Shown here: in pieces, positions 1 to 8,642 of the stretch | Layout: the number at the start of each line of letters is the position of its first letter | Position numbering within the stretch: position 1 is the first letter of the stretch | From: BS750m-G57 sp964607575 | GTDB taxonomy: Bacteria; Planctomycetota; Phycisphaerae; SM23-33 | Direction: 5' to 3' | DNA: 64,000 nt | Assembly (NCBI GenBank): GCA_964607575.1 | Contig: CAZSLS010000010.1 | Span: 1-64,000, forward strand | Position numbers and translations under genes: made by a program | The notes under the pieces: model-generated | The model's input: only the letters and a program-made list of their open reading frames with translations | What the model was told of the DNA's origin: nothing | The model's database searches: none

Positions 1-638
1 AACTCCTCGACGAGAAAGGTATGGCCGTCCATTCCATGCGGTCGGCGACTTACGTACACCCGGGCGAACATTTATCCTGCCTGGGCTGCCACGAAGACAA
101 ATGGACAGATGCGCCCCTGCCTACCGGGCGTCCGCTGGCGATGAAACGCGCGCCGTCGAAGATCGTCCAGGAAGTATCGAGTGGCGCGATACCCTTCAAC
201 TACATTCAGCTTGTTAAGATCCCCGTGTTCGACAAGAAGTGTGTTCCCTGCCACAAGAAACACCCCAAGAAGGCGCCCGACATGAGCTACAAATCGCTGG
301 CCAGGCATGACCGGGTGTTCAGTTGTCCCGGCGAGAATCCTGCTCTGGAGATCATTGGTGTGGGCGGTTCGCGCACGACGCCGGGTCGGTTCGGGGCGCA
401 TGCCTCGGGTCTCGTAAAGATCCTCAAGACCGCCAAGCAGCACAAGGACCTCAAGCTGACGAAGGATGAGTGGAAGCGGATCACTCTGTGGCTCGATCTG
501 AACTCCAACGAGATCGGTTGGATCGGAAACGATAAGAGCAAGATCAAGGCCCAGAAGGAAGGTAAGGCGCTGTGGTCTCCGATTGATGTCGACCCCGCCA
601 ATCCGACCGGCGTGGAAAACAAACGCCCACTCAGGTAG
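1..638 (+). CDS. HzsA-related c-type cytochrome, C-terminal part (5' end outside window)
   Basis: The frame is open from base 3 with no stop, so the true start lies upstream and only about 210 C-terminal residues are visible. Two haem-binding CxxCH motifs occur: CLGCH at 78-92 in the context HPGEHLSCLGCHE, and CVPCH at 240-254. The following stretch (SRTTPGRFGAHAS, then a Lys-rich part and WLDLNSN) matches my memory of the C-terminus of planctomycete proteins related to the hydrazine synthase alpha subunit. Those are exported multihaem proteins, common in planctomycetes that do no anammox, so hydrazine synthesis should not be inferred. No neighbour supports a nitrogen pathway; the next gene is an ECF sigma factor 165 bp downstream. 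Confidence 0.75.
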   Translation, partial: LLDEKGMAVHSMRSATYVHPGEHLSCLGCHEDKWTDAPLPTGRPLAMKRAPSKIVQEVSSGAIPFNYIQLVKIPVFDKKCVPCHKKHPKKAPDMSYKSLARHDRVFSCPGENPALEIIGVGGSRTTPGRFGAHASGLVKILKTAKQHKDLKLTKDEWKRITLWLDLNSNEIGWIGNDKSKIKAQKEGKALWSPIDVDPANPTGVENKRPLR

Positions 639-803
639 GCTTCGGACCTCGGTTTTTCTTCGACTGAAATCGCAACGATCACCGGCGAAAGATGCCGGCG
701 GGGGATGGTGCGCAATCTTTGTGAAAAAAAGGGAGAATGTCACTAAGGGATTGGCAACTCGTGCGTCTTTACATTAGTGGACTGATTATTCTCGGGAGCG
801 TTA

Positions 804-1349
804 ATGAAACCGGATAAACCAGAACATTCCAAACTTCACGATGACCGGGCAAGATGGATGCGAGCGGTCATGGATCGCCACGAGGGTCCGCTGCTGCGAT
901 ACGCGGCGCGGATCCTCGGCGATCTCGAACGCGGGCGGGACGTCGTGCAGGAAGCGTTCCTGAGACTCTGGAGATCCGACCATTTCGGCGTTGATGACAA
1001 CGTAGCCCAGTGGCTCTTTGCGGTCTGCCGCAACCGCGCAGTGGACGTGCTGAGAAAGGAGAAGAAAATGACCGGACTCAGCGACGAAATCAAGAAAACC
1101 CACCCCGCCGCCGGAAGCGGACCGCAGGCAATCGCCGAAAAAACCGAAGCCGCCGGGCAGGTCGCCCATGCGGTGGCCCAACTGCCCGAAAACCAACAGG
1201 AAGTTCTCAGGCTGAAGTTCCAGAACGGATTCACCTACAAACAGATCGCCCGGATAACAGGTTTGAGCGTTTCGGGCGTTGGATTCCATATTCATACGGC
1301 CATGCAGACGCTGCGAAGGAAGTTCAAGGTCGCCGGCCTGGTCGCCTGA
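804..1349 (+). CDS. ECF-type RNA polymerase sigma-70 factor
   Basis: A 181-residue protein of usual ECF length. Region 2 is seen around RDVVQEAFLRLW followed by a WLFAVCRNRAVDVLR helix. Region 4 is LPENQQEVLRLKFQ...TYKQIARITGLSVSGVGFHIHTA, a typical sigma4 helix-turn-helix. A GGGAG box lies 5 bp before the ATG. It should direct core RNA polymerase to a small regulon. The next gene begins 19 bp downstream and encodes an anti-sigma-like membrane protein, so the pair is probably co-transcribed and the downstream product probably sequesters this factor. Target promoters cannot be deduced here. Confidence 0.93.
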   Translation: MKPDKPEHSKLHDDRARWMRAVMDRHEGPLLRYAARILGDLERGRDVVQEAFLRLWRSDHFGVDDNVAQWLFAVCRNRAVDVLRKEKKMTGLSDEIKKTHPAAGSGPQAIAEKTEAAGQVAHAVAQLPENQQEVLRLKFQNGFTYKQIARITGLSVSGVGFHIHTAMQTLRRKFKVAGLVA

Positions 1350-1368
1350 AGCAATAGGGAGCGAGAAA

Positions 1369-3729
1369 ATGTCAGGCACATATACCCAAGAAGAACTCAC
1401 CGCATTTGCAATCGGCGAGCTGGACGAGGCCCGGGCCGCCGAAATAAAGCGATTGCTGGCCGACGACCCCCAGGGGCGCCAAACAGTCGATGAACTCCGC
1501 AGTGTCGCGGGGCTCTTGAGCGATCAGTTTGCCGCCGAGCCCCTTCCGAAACTTACCGCCGCCCAGCGGATGGCGGTTCAATCCGCCGTGCCGTATGATC
1601 GGCGGCGGATGTGGGTTCCGTTGTCGCTGGCCGCTTCGATCCTCGTGTTGCTGGGCGCGGCGTTCCTGGCGATGAGATACTGGCCGGCGGTCGAGATTGT
1701 CGGGGGGGGAGTTGAGCCCGAAAAACCGGTCCGCCTGGAGATCAAGTATCCTCGGGCGAAATTCAAGGGCACCCCGCCTAATGTCAATGTTCTGCCCAAG
1801 CCGATTTACGTGCCCAGAGGCACGAGTAATCTGGCCCGTGACAGGACGGTGACCAGCAACGCCCAAGTCCCCGCCGGGAAGTTGAAGATGGTCACCGACG
1901 GCGACAAGAGCGGCGAGAGTGGGCATTACCTGTATGTCGGTGATGGTCTCAAGTGGGTGCAGATCGATCTCGGCGCCCGGGCCAACGTTTATGCGATCGC
2001 GGTGTGGCATTACTACGACGATGGGCAGGTCAGGGCCTACCGCGACGTGATTGTCCAGATATCCGACGACCCCGGGTTCTCGAAGTACACGACTGTGCTC
2101 AATACAGATACCGACCGGTCAGCCGGTTTGGAGACCGGTTCGGATAAGCCTTATTTCGAGACCGTGTTCGGTAAGGTGATCGACTGCAAGGGCGTTGTCG
2201 GACGCTACGTTCGCCTCTACAGCAAGGGCAACACTCTCGACGACCAGAACCATTACGTCGAAGTGGAAGTCCACGGCAAGGCGATCGATGCGAAGGCCAC
2301 CACCGCCCTTACACCGGCCCCGACGCCGACAGCACAACCCGCACCGCGATCAAAGGCCAAACCCGCCCGCCGCCGCGTGAAGAAAGTCCCGCTGATCATC
2401 AAATATCCCAAACGCGAATTCCCAGGGACGCCTGTGCCGATGAACGAGCCGAACATCCAAAAACCGTCCGGCAAACCGCCCAAGGTTCCAATGATGCCCA
2501 AGGGAACGGTCAACCTCGCCCTGGGCAAACCGGTTACTTCCAACGAGGTATTACCCCTTGTAGGTGACCTTGAGATGGTGACCGATGGTGACAAGAGCGG
2601 TGAGGATGGACACAACGTAGACATCGGTTTTGGGCTTAAGTGGGTGCAGATCGACCTGCAAACCGCCTGCAGCGTCAGTGCGATTGGCGTGTGGCACTAT
2701 CACAACGAGGCCAGGGCGTACCGCGATGTGGTCGTGCGTGTCTCCAACGATCCGGATTTCATCAAATACAAAACGATCTTCAACGCCGATCACGATAATT
2801 CGTCCGGTATGGGGATCGGTGTGGACATGGGCTACGTGGAAACACGTCACGGAAAGTTGATCTGGTGCCCCAAGCTCCCGCCCGCCAGATACATTCGCCT
2901 CTACAGCAAGGGAAACACCTCCAATGACCAGAACCACTACACAGAAGTGGAAGTCTACGGGCGGAAACCCAAGGGCTCATCGCCCACCACAAAGCCCGCC
3001 AAAACAAAATCATCGACAACGAAACCCGCCGATGCTCGGAAGGTGAAGAAGGTCCCGCTTGTTATCAAGTATCCCAGGGCTATGTTCAAATGCACGCCAA
3101 TGCCTCTGCCCAACGAACCAAACGTCCCAAGGCGGCGTCAGAGATACCCTGAACTGTTGGTTGTGCCTGAGGGAACCGTGAATCTGGCGTTGAAAAAACC
3201 GGTGACATCAAACGAGCCATCACCGATCGTAGGTGACCTCGATATGGTGACCGACGGCGACAAGAGCTGTGAAGATGGGCATAACGTTGATATCGGTTTC
3301 GGGCTCAAGTGGGTGCAGATCGACCTGCAGGCCGCCTCGAATATCAGTGCGATTTGTATGTGGCATTACTATCGTGGCGCCAGGGCGTATCGCGACGTAG
3401 TCGTGCGGATATCCGACGATCCTGATTTTGTGACATTCAAAACGGTACTAAATACCGATTTCGACAACTCATCGGGCCTGGGGATCGGTGCGGATATGGG
3501 TTACATCGAGACCCTCTATGGAAAGATGATTAACTGTGGGGGGATCCGCGGACGTTATGTCCGCCTGTACAGCAAGGGAAACACATCAAACGATCAGAAC
3601 CATTACATCGAAGTGGGAGTCTACGGACGGGCGATCAAGCCCCCATCGTCGGCCAAGAGACCCGAAGGTCTCGCCGAGCGGGAGATACCTCTCAAAATCA
3701 AGTTTCCCAAACGCATGTTCTGTTATTAA
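1369..3729 (+). CDS. Anti-sigma-like membrane protein with three discoidin-like domains
   Basis: Start chosen at 1369 (AGGGAGCGAG just upstream), giving 786 residues; in-frame codons further upstream lie inside the sigma gene. Residues 1-60 resemble the cytoplasmic head of planctomycete anti-sigma proteins (TAFAIGELDE...ADDP), without a clear zinc-binding HxxxCxxC. One membrane segment spans about 82-102. The outside part holds three tandem F5/8 type C (discoidin)-like domains at roughly 146-303, 376-530 and 597-754. Each has NLA...VTSN, a MVTDGDKS motif, KWVQIDL and RYxRLYSKGNT..DQNHY. A linker of the form L-x-I-K-Y-P-R precedes each domain. A fourth copy of this linker forms the C-terminus and the protein stops three residues after it. 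The layout suggests glycan sensing outside the inner membrane controlling the upstream sigma factor (inference). Confidence 0.85.
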   Translation: MSGTYTQEELTAFAIGELDEARAAEIKRLLADDPQGRQTVDELRSVAGLLSDQFAAEPLPKLTAAQRMAVQSAVPYDRRRMWVPLSLAASILVLLGAAFLAMRYWPAVEIVGGGVEPEKPVRLEIKYPRAKFKGTPPNVNVLPKPIYVPRGTSNLARDRTVTSNAQVPAGKLKMVTDGDKSGESGHYLYVGDGLKWVQIDLGARANVYAIAVWHYYDDGQVRAYRDVIVQISDDPGFSKYTTVLNTDTDRSAGLETGSDKPYFETVFGKVIDCKGVVGRYVRLYSKGNTLDDQNHYVEVEVHGKAIDAKATTALTPAPTPTAQPAPRSKAKPARRRVKKVPLIIKYPKREFPGTPVPMNEPNIQKPSGKPPKVPMMPKGTVNLALGKPVTSNEVLPLVGDLEMVTDGDKSGEDGHNVDIGFGLKWVQIDLQTACSVSAIGVWHYHNEARAYRDVVVRVSNDPDFIKYKTIFNADHDNSSGMGIGVDMGYVETRHGKLIWCPKLPPARYIRLYSKGNTSNDQNHYTEVEVYGRKPKGSSPTTKPAKTKSSTTKPADARKVKKVPLVIKYPRAMFKCTPMPLPNEPNVPRRRQRYPELLVVPEGTVNLALKKPVTSNEPSPIVGDLDMVTDGDKSCEDGHNVDIGFGLKWVQIDLQAASNISAICMWHYYRGARAYRDVVVRISDDPDFVTFKTVLNTDFDNSSGLGIGADMGYIETLYGKMINCGGIRGRYVRLYSKGNTSNDQNHYIEVGVYGRAIKPPSSAKRPEGLAEREIPLKIKFPKRMFCY

Positions 3730-3740
3730 CGGATCGGAGG

Positions 3741-3769
3741 GGGTTGTCTTCGTCGATGGTTGAAACTCC
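3741..3769 (+). repeat. Short direct repeat, left copy (flanks PQQ gene)
   Basis: A stretch of about 28 bp with core TCGTCGATGGTTGAAACTC. A close copy (two substitutions and one indel by eye) lies at 8541-8569 on the same strand. The two copies bracket the 4.6-kb PQQ-propeller gene. Origin unknown; it may be an intergenic repeat or a trace of insertion. Confidence 0.5.
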
Positions 3770-3792
3770 GACGCTCAGGCAAGAGTCTTCGA

Positions 3793-6700
3793 TTATTTCA
3801 GTTCCGGTTTGGGCTCGTAGTCGATTAGCACGGCGGGGCGATTCGCGGGATCCGGGGCCCGGTGGTTCCAGTAGACCGGACCGCCGGGGGCGGTCGGTTC
3901 GATCAGCAGGCGGAAGTGATGTGTTGTTGTCACGTGGCTGAGATCGCCGGGGATTCTTCCTTCGATCACCGTTGGATTATGCCCGGATGGCAAGAGGGGC
4001 GAGCCTTTGGGATCGGCGGCGGGGAGGTCCGGGAACTTGATCTTGTTGACGTCCGGCCAGGGCGGGCCCTTCAACTGTTTCAACCGCCCCCACAGGCGAC
4101 CCTGCCGCGGCAGTTTCGACGTCGCGCACAGGCGAAGGCGTGCGGAGCGAATCCTTCCGCGATACTTTTCCGGGACGTGGATTCGCAGCATGCACGCAGC
4201 GCCGTCCTCGCTGCGCGGTCCGGCCGAACCGTGGGTGATGTGGAATTGTTGCGAGTGCATCGCAGGTTTTACCAGACGGTTGAGCTTATTCCACAAGTCC
4301 CCCCTGGCCAGCGGGTGGTCGCTGCCCGTCAGTGCTGCACGATCAAGTTTGCCGAGCCATTCCACCGCGAACTTCCGCTCCGTTTTATCGCCGCTGTCGC
4401 CCGCAAGGCGCACGGTTACGATGTGCCGGCCGGCCTCGATCCCGTCGACGGCTTTGACCCGGACCGCCAAGATCTTCCGCTGGCCGGGCTGGAGCGTGAG
4501 GCTCCCGCCGCTCGGCGTTTGAATGGCGACGCCCTTGGGTGTGTCGAATACGATTCGCCCCCGGAACACCTCGCTCCGCAAATTGGCGACCACGATTTCG
4601 AGAGGTTTCTCCCGAGTCGAACGATTCAGCCAGACATCGTCCGGCGTTTTGAGGCCGAGCGTGGTGACTTTCTCACGCAGAACGATCAGTCCGTTGATGA
4701 GCGGCATCTGGCTTGGCGCAGGCGAGGGGGACTTTGCGACGAGATCGAGGACGAGGTTTCCGTCCATCGCAAGGGTGAACTCTTTCCACACGGCCCGGTC
4801 GGTTTTGTCCGCTTCCTTGATGATGTTGAAATCCTTCAGCACGGTCTTACCGTTGAGGCGCACGTCGAACACGCGCCGCCCCGGTTTATCGCCGGGCAAT
4901 CCCGCGAAACCGAGCTTCACCTTGAAACTGCCCGCGCCGTCTGATGGGGTTGTAACGGGAAGGATGCACCGCTTGACGCCCACGCTCGCCGAGGCGAACA
5001 CGAACGGTTCGGCGGTGTTTTCGACGGGCGTGTACTGGCTGCTGCGTCGCACGTCCCGCCCGCCCGGGTACATCGCGGTTGTCGAACCGTAACCGAGTAT
5101 CAGATGATGTCCCGGCCGGCGGTTGGGGTGAATCCAGAGATTTCCCTTCTTGTCGCGGCGGTCGCCGCCGGCGCCGAAGTCGAGGTAGAGATGTTTGACC
5201 GGCAAGCTGGGGCCCGGTTGGGCGAATTGCTGGGCCACGACAGGCTGTTTCGACACTTGCCCCAACGCGATTGTGAATGGCAGCGACCAGGAGCACTTGC
5301 AGTAGATGGCGTTGGGGGGCTTGATCATCATACCGCCTCCGCTGACGGCATCGAACGAGCAACTCATGCGGCTGTGGAAGAACGTGTACAGGCCGTTGTC
5401 GTTTAGCAGGTCCTGGTAACCAACGCCGAGCGACCGTCCGAAGAGGAAGTTTGTCGATGCGGAGAATATCCCGCACTGCTTGTCCGCCCGGCACCACGCC
5501 CAGTCCGTGTTTTCGCCCGTAATCGGATGGATGCGCTGCTTGCGCCGGCCGGTTCGCAGATTATAGCCCCACGGTTCGGCGTAGATCGTTTCGTCCACGA
5601 CGACCGGTCGGGTGCGGTAGTCGGCCAGACGGTTCCAGAGGAGCTTGCCGGTCGCGCCGTCGTGGGCGGCGATGCCGCGCTGTTTGTATCCGCCGCGCGG
5701 CCAGACGCCCCAACCCTTGTCGGCGCCGCTCTGCGTGCAGAAGATGACGACGTCCTTCTGTGCGATCAGGCAGAAACCAACGTTCGGGTTGTAATGCCTC
5801 GCGTAGCGGCCGGTACCGAAATTGGGTTGCGGCAGGAACTTCCCGCCGCAGTTGGTGATATCGACACCGTGTGCGTAGAGGATCTTCCCGGTGCGGACGT
5901 CCAGGGTGGTCAGGATTCGGACGTCTCGCTGGTCGAGTTCCTTCTCGAACTTATCGAGGCGCTTGGGATCGTGCTTCTTGAGATAGGCGCGCATCTCGGC
6001 GACCGCTTCGTTTCGGCGCGGGCCATCCTTGACAGCAGCGCCAAGAACATAGATGTATTTGTCGCCGATGGCCTGCCACCCGCCCCATCGCATCCCCTGT
6101 CCGGGCCCGCCGAGCTTCCAGAGGACCTTCCCAGTCGCCACGTCCAAGGCCGTCATACAGCGCCAGTCCTTCCCCCCGGCAACCAGGTACAGTGTCTTAC
6201 CGTCACGGGCGGCGGCCATCGCGTGCCACTTGCTGTCCTTGAATGGCGGGCGGTATTCCCGGATCTCCTTTCCGGAGTTGGGTTCGAGCCGAACGACTAG
6301 TTCCAGGTAACGCAGGAAGACGCTTTCGGGTCCGGCGACGGTGTCGGTCCGGCTTTTCGCTCGGCGCCACAGCGGGCGACCGGTGTACTGATCGTAGGCG
6401 GCCAGATCGCCGTCATCTTCCGGAAGCAGCAAAACGCCGTCGACGACCCACGAGTTGGCGGGTGCTCCCGAGCCGTGACCGAGATGGGGCGTACCGTACC
6501 ACAAGACGCCCAGGGGGCCTTTGAGGGCGGCGTCGCGGCTGCAGTTGGTGTGGCCCGCGTCGGCGTAGGGGTGGTACCAGCCGCCCGCATTTTTGAGACG
6601 AGGGCGGAGGCGCCTGGCCCAGAGACCGTCACCCTTGACGACCTTCCAGCCGGCTTGCCCCGTGGCGTCAGCCCATTTCTTCAGGGCGCCTGCGTTCTGT

Positions 6701-8403
6701 TTCCCGCCGATGAGGGCGACGCCCCGGATCGGTTTGAGCATGCGGTTCAAGTTCTCTGTATCCTTCGGCAGGTCGCCGCCGCCGACCGCCGATTCCGACA
6801 CGATCAGGTCGGCGAAGTACGAGGGAAACGCCAGCTTCGCACCCGGAGCCTGATGAGTAGCGACGAGGCGCGAGACGTGGGCGCCGCCCCTGCTATATGC
6901 CTTGCGAGCCTCGGCCGCTTTGACCGCATCGCCGAAGACGGCGACAACATAGAGGTCCGTCTGTTTCGCCAGTTCATACGCTAACCGTCCGCTCCGGCAG
7001 TCGAGCACGAGGGCGTAACCGGCCTTTACGCCCGCATGCTTTATGATCGATTTGGCGGCCTGGGCGAGCGTGCTGTCGGTCTTGAACGGTTCGGCCTCCA
7101 CCGGTTCGGCGATGATGCCGCGGTTTTTTGAACCCTTGCGGGCGAAACAGTAAATCGTGCCGCGCCGGGTTGCGACAAACAGCCGCCCGTTGGCCACGAT
7201 GAGCTGATTCGCACGCTCGGCGACCTCGGCGGACCACAGCACCTTTCCGCCGGCGGGGTCGCGGGCGTAAATGCCTGAGCCCACGCCCTTCTTCACGTCC
7301 ATGTCGAACGCCGAGTGGTAAAGGACGCCTCCGGCGTGGACGATCGTCGACAGGTCGGGGTCGAAACGGAAGAACGTGGGGCGCTTGTAGCGGACGCTGA
7401 TGGTCGAGTCGACGTCGGTCCAGCGGCCGGGAATGTCCTGCTTCCAAATCTGGGTCTCCTTGTCCCTGCCCTGGTCCTGTTTCTCGAGCTTCATGGCGCG
7501 CATACCGTCATACCGCACGTTGCCCTTGCGCACGCCGTAGACGGGCCGGAAGAGACCGCTCTGGTCCGGCCACTCCCCGTCGTCGCTCGGTCCGTGCAGC
7601 GCGGGAGACCGCCCCGTGGCGCGGTCAAACGAAAGCAGCGTTCCCCAGTTTGTGAAATAACCCCAGCAATCCCGCGGTACCCAGATCGATTTTTTCGTCA
7701 TGAACAGGTGTCCGGCGGGCGCCATGCTCGCCCGCCAGCCCGTTTCGCTCTGCGTTCCGTTACGCCAGATCACCTTGCCGGTCGCGGCGTCGAGGGCGTA
7801 GAGGAAGGTTCCATCGTGCGGGAACACGCCCGCGGCGAAGTAGGCGACCCCCGCGTCCACGAGTACGCCCGTGCGGACCGGCCAGACCGATACCGGTTTA
7901 CCGTACGCGACGAACTGGCGGTCCGCCGGCGCGGCCTGGAACTTCCAGACGACCGCGCCCGTTTTCGCGTCGAGACAATAGACGCAACCGTCGTCGCTGC
8001 CGACATAGACCTTACCCTTCCAGATCATCGGTGTGCGGTTGACCGCAGCGCCCGCGAAGAATTCCCACCGCTTCTTGCCCGTTTCTGCATCGAGGCAGAC
8101 CGTTCGACCGTCGTAGGCGCTCGTGAAGAACAGTGAATCTCCCGCAGCGCTGATCGGAAGCGTGTACCACGTTATCCATGGATACTTTGCCTGCTGCGGG
8201 TTGTGTGTCGGTTTCGGGGCGACGCGCGACTGCCGCGAGCGGAACGCCCAGACCTGCACGAGCGGCGGGTCCAGGCGCTCGTTTGTGACGCCAGTGCGAA
8301 GTCGGTCGTGACGCCACGTCGGCCAGTCTTCGGCCCGTGCGCTGGCGACCAGCGCCAACAGCAGAAAAAACAAACAGAACGATCGCATCCTGATGAAGCG
8401 CAT
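3793..8403 (-). CDS. Giant secreted PQQ-propeller protein with embedded methyltransferase-like fold
   Basis: 1536 residues with a Sec signal peptide (residues 1-24, ending ARA). Residues about 25-430 and 640-1080 carry repeated PQQ-propeller blades of the type YALDAATGKVIWRN, VYCLDAKTGAVVWKF and LAAYDQYTGRPLWR. Between them, at about 445-605, is a Rossmann-like segment (LVLDCRSGRLAYELAK, then VVAVFGDAVKAAEARK, then YFADLIVSES) that reads like a class I SAM methyltransferase core. A malectin-like beta domain follows (KLGFAGLPGDKPGRRVFDVRLNG, in part), and the last 250 residues resemble a DNRLRE-type stalk domain ending AVLIDYEP. A GGGA box sits 6 bp before the ATG. The protein at 20286-24116 is a shorter paralogue. 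Probably periplasmic or surface; no enzyme activity can be assigned. Confidence 0.88.
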   Translation of the reverse strand: MRFIRMRSFCLFFLLLALVASARAEDWPTWRHDRLRTGVTNERLDPPLVQVWAFRSRQSRVAPKPTHNPQQAKYPWITWYTLPISAAGDSLFFTSAYDGRTVCLDAETGKKRWEFFAGAAVNRTPMIWKGKVYVGSDDGCVYCLDAKTGAVVWKFQAAPADRQFVAYGKPVSVWPVRTGVLVDAGVAYFAAGVFPHDGTFLYALDAATGKVIWRNGTQSETGWRASMAPAGHLFMTKKSIWVPRDCWGYFTNWGTLLSFDRATGRSPALHGPSDDGEWPDQSGLFRPVYGVRKGNVRYDGMRAMKLEKQDQGRDKETQIWKQDIPGRWTDVDSTISVRYKRPTFFRFDPDLSTIVHAGGVLYHSAFDMDVKKGVGSGIYARDPAGGKVLWSAEVAERANQLIVANGRLFVATRRGTIYCFARKGSKNRGIIAEPVEAEPFKTDSTLAQAAKSIIKHAGVKAGYALVLDCRSGRLAYELAKQTDLYVVAVFGDAVKAAEARKAYSRGGAHVSRLVATHQAPGAKLAFPSYFADLIVSESAVGGGDLPKDTENLNRMLKPIRGVALIGGKQNAGALKKWADATGQAGWKVVKGDGLWARRLRPRLKNAGGWYHPYADAGHTNCSRDAALKGPLGVLWYGTPHLGHGSGAPANSWVVDGVLLLPEDDGDLAAYDQYTGRPLWRRAKSRTDTVAGPESVFLRYLELVVRLEPNSGKEIREYRPPFKDSKWHAMAAARDGKTLYLVAGGKDWRCMTALDVATGKVLWKLGGPGQGMRWGGWQAIGDKYIYVLGAAVKDGPRRNEAVAEMRAYLKKHDPKRLDKFEKELDQRDVRILTTLDVRTGKILYAHGVDITNCGGKFLPQPNFGTGRYARHYNPNVGFCLIAQKDVVIFCTQSGADKGWGVWPRGGYKQRGIAAHDGATGKLLWNRLADYRTRPVVVDETIYAEPWGYNLRTGRRKQRIHPITGENTDWAWCRADKQCGIFSASTNFLFGRSLGVGYQDLLNDNGLYTFFHSRMSCSFDAVSGGGMMIKPPNAIYCKCSWSLPFTIALGQVSKQPVVAQQFAQPGPSLPVKHLYLDFGAGGDRRDKKGNLWIHPNRRPGHHLILGYGSTTAMYPGGRDVRRSSQYTPVENTAEPFVFASASVGVKRCILPVTTPSDGAGSFKVKLGFAGLPGDKPGRRVFDVRLNGKTVLKDFNIIKEADKTDRAVWKEFTLAMDGNLVLDLVAKSPSPAPSQMPLINGLIVLREKVTTLGLKTPDDVWLNRSTREKPLEIVVANLRSEVFRGRIVFDTPKGVAIQTPSGGSLTLQPGQRKILAVRVKAVDGIEAGRHIVTVRLAGDSGDKTERKFAVEWLGKLDRAALTGSDHPLARGDLWNKLNRLVKPAMHSQQFHITHGSAGPRSEDGAACMLRIHVPEKYRGRIRSARLRLCATSKLPRQGRLWGRLKQLKGPPWPDVNKIKFPDLPAADPKGSPLLPSGHNPTVIEGRIPGDLSHVTTTHHFRLLIEPTAPGGPVYWNHRAPDPANRPAVLIDYEPKPELK

Positions 8404-8540
8404 TGCAATCCCTTTTTTCTCGAGATTCTCCAGATGAACTCCTGCCCGCGGTCGATGCGGGCCTTTCCAGTGATTGTATCGCGTCTCCAGACAAAGACAA
8501 AGCAGTTCTCGGTTCCGGTAACTCTCGATCCAGCTGCGGC

Positions 8541-8569
8541 GGGCTTGTATTCGTCGATAGTTGAAACTC
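8541..8569 (+). repeat. Short direct repeat, right copy
   Basis: Same-strand copy of the 3741-3769 element with core TCGTCGATAGTTGAAACTC. It lies in the 239-bp space between the divergent PQQ gene (starts 8403, minus) and the aconitase-family gene (starts 8643, plus). I see nothing else distinctive in that space; it should also hold both promoters. Confidence 0.5.
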
Positions 8570-8642
8570 TATCGCCCAACCTGTAAGATTCCTGTTACGC
8601 CAACTGCGATTCGGTACAGAGAAATCAGATCGGAATTTAGAA

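Noticed and set aside
1..638. Hydrazine synthesis (anammox) capacity
   Set aside because: HzsA-related proteins are common in planctomycetes that do not perform anammox, and no other hzs or hdh gene is seen.
3862..4944. Long plus-strand frame opposite the PQQ gene
   Set aside because: It is the antisense shadow of the high-GC minus-strand gene; its residue use is Arg/Pro/Ala-heavy and shows no family motif.
3741..8569. GTTGAAAC-containing repeat pair as a CRISPR trace
   Set aside because: Only two copies 4.8 kb apart, no regular spacers and no cas genes in the window.
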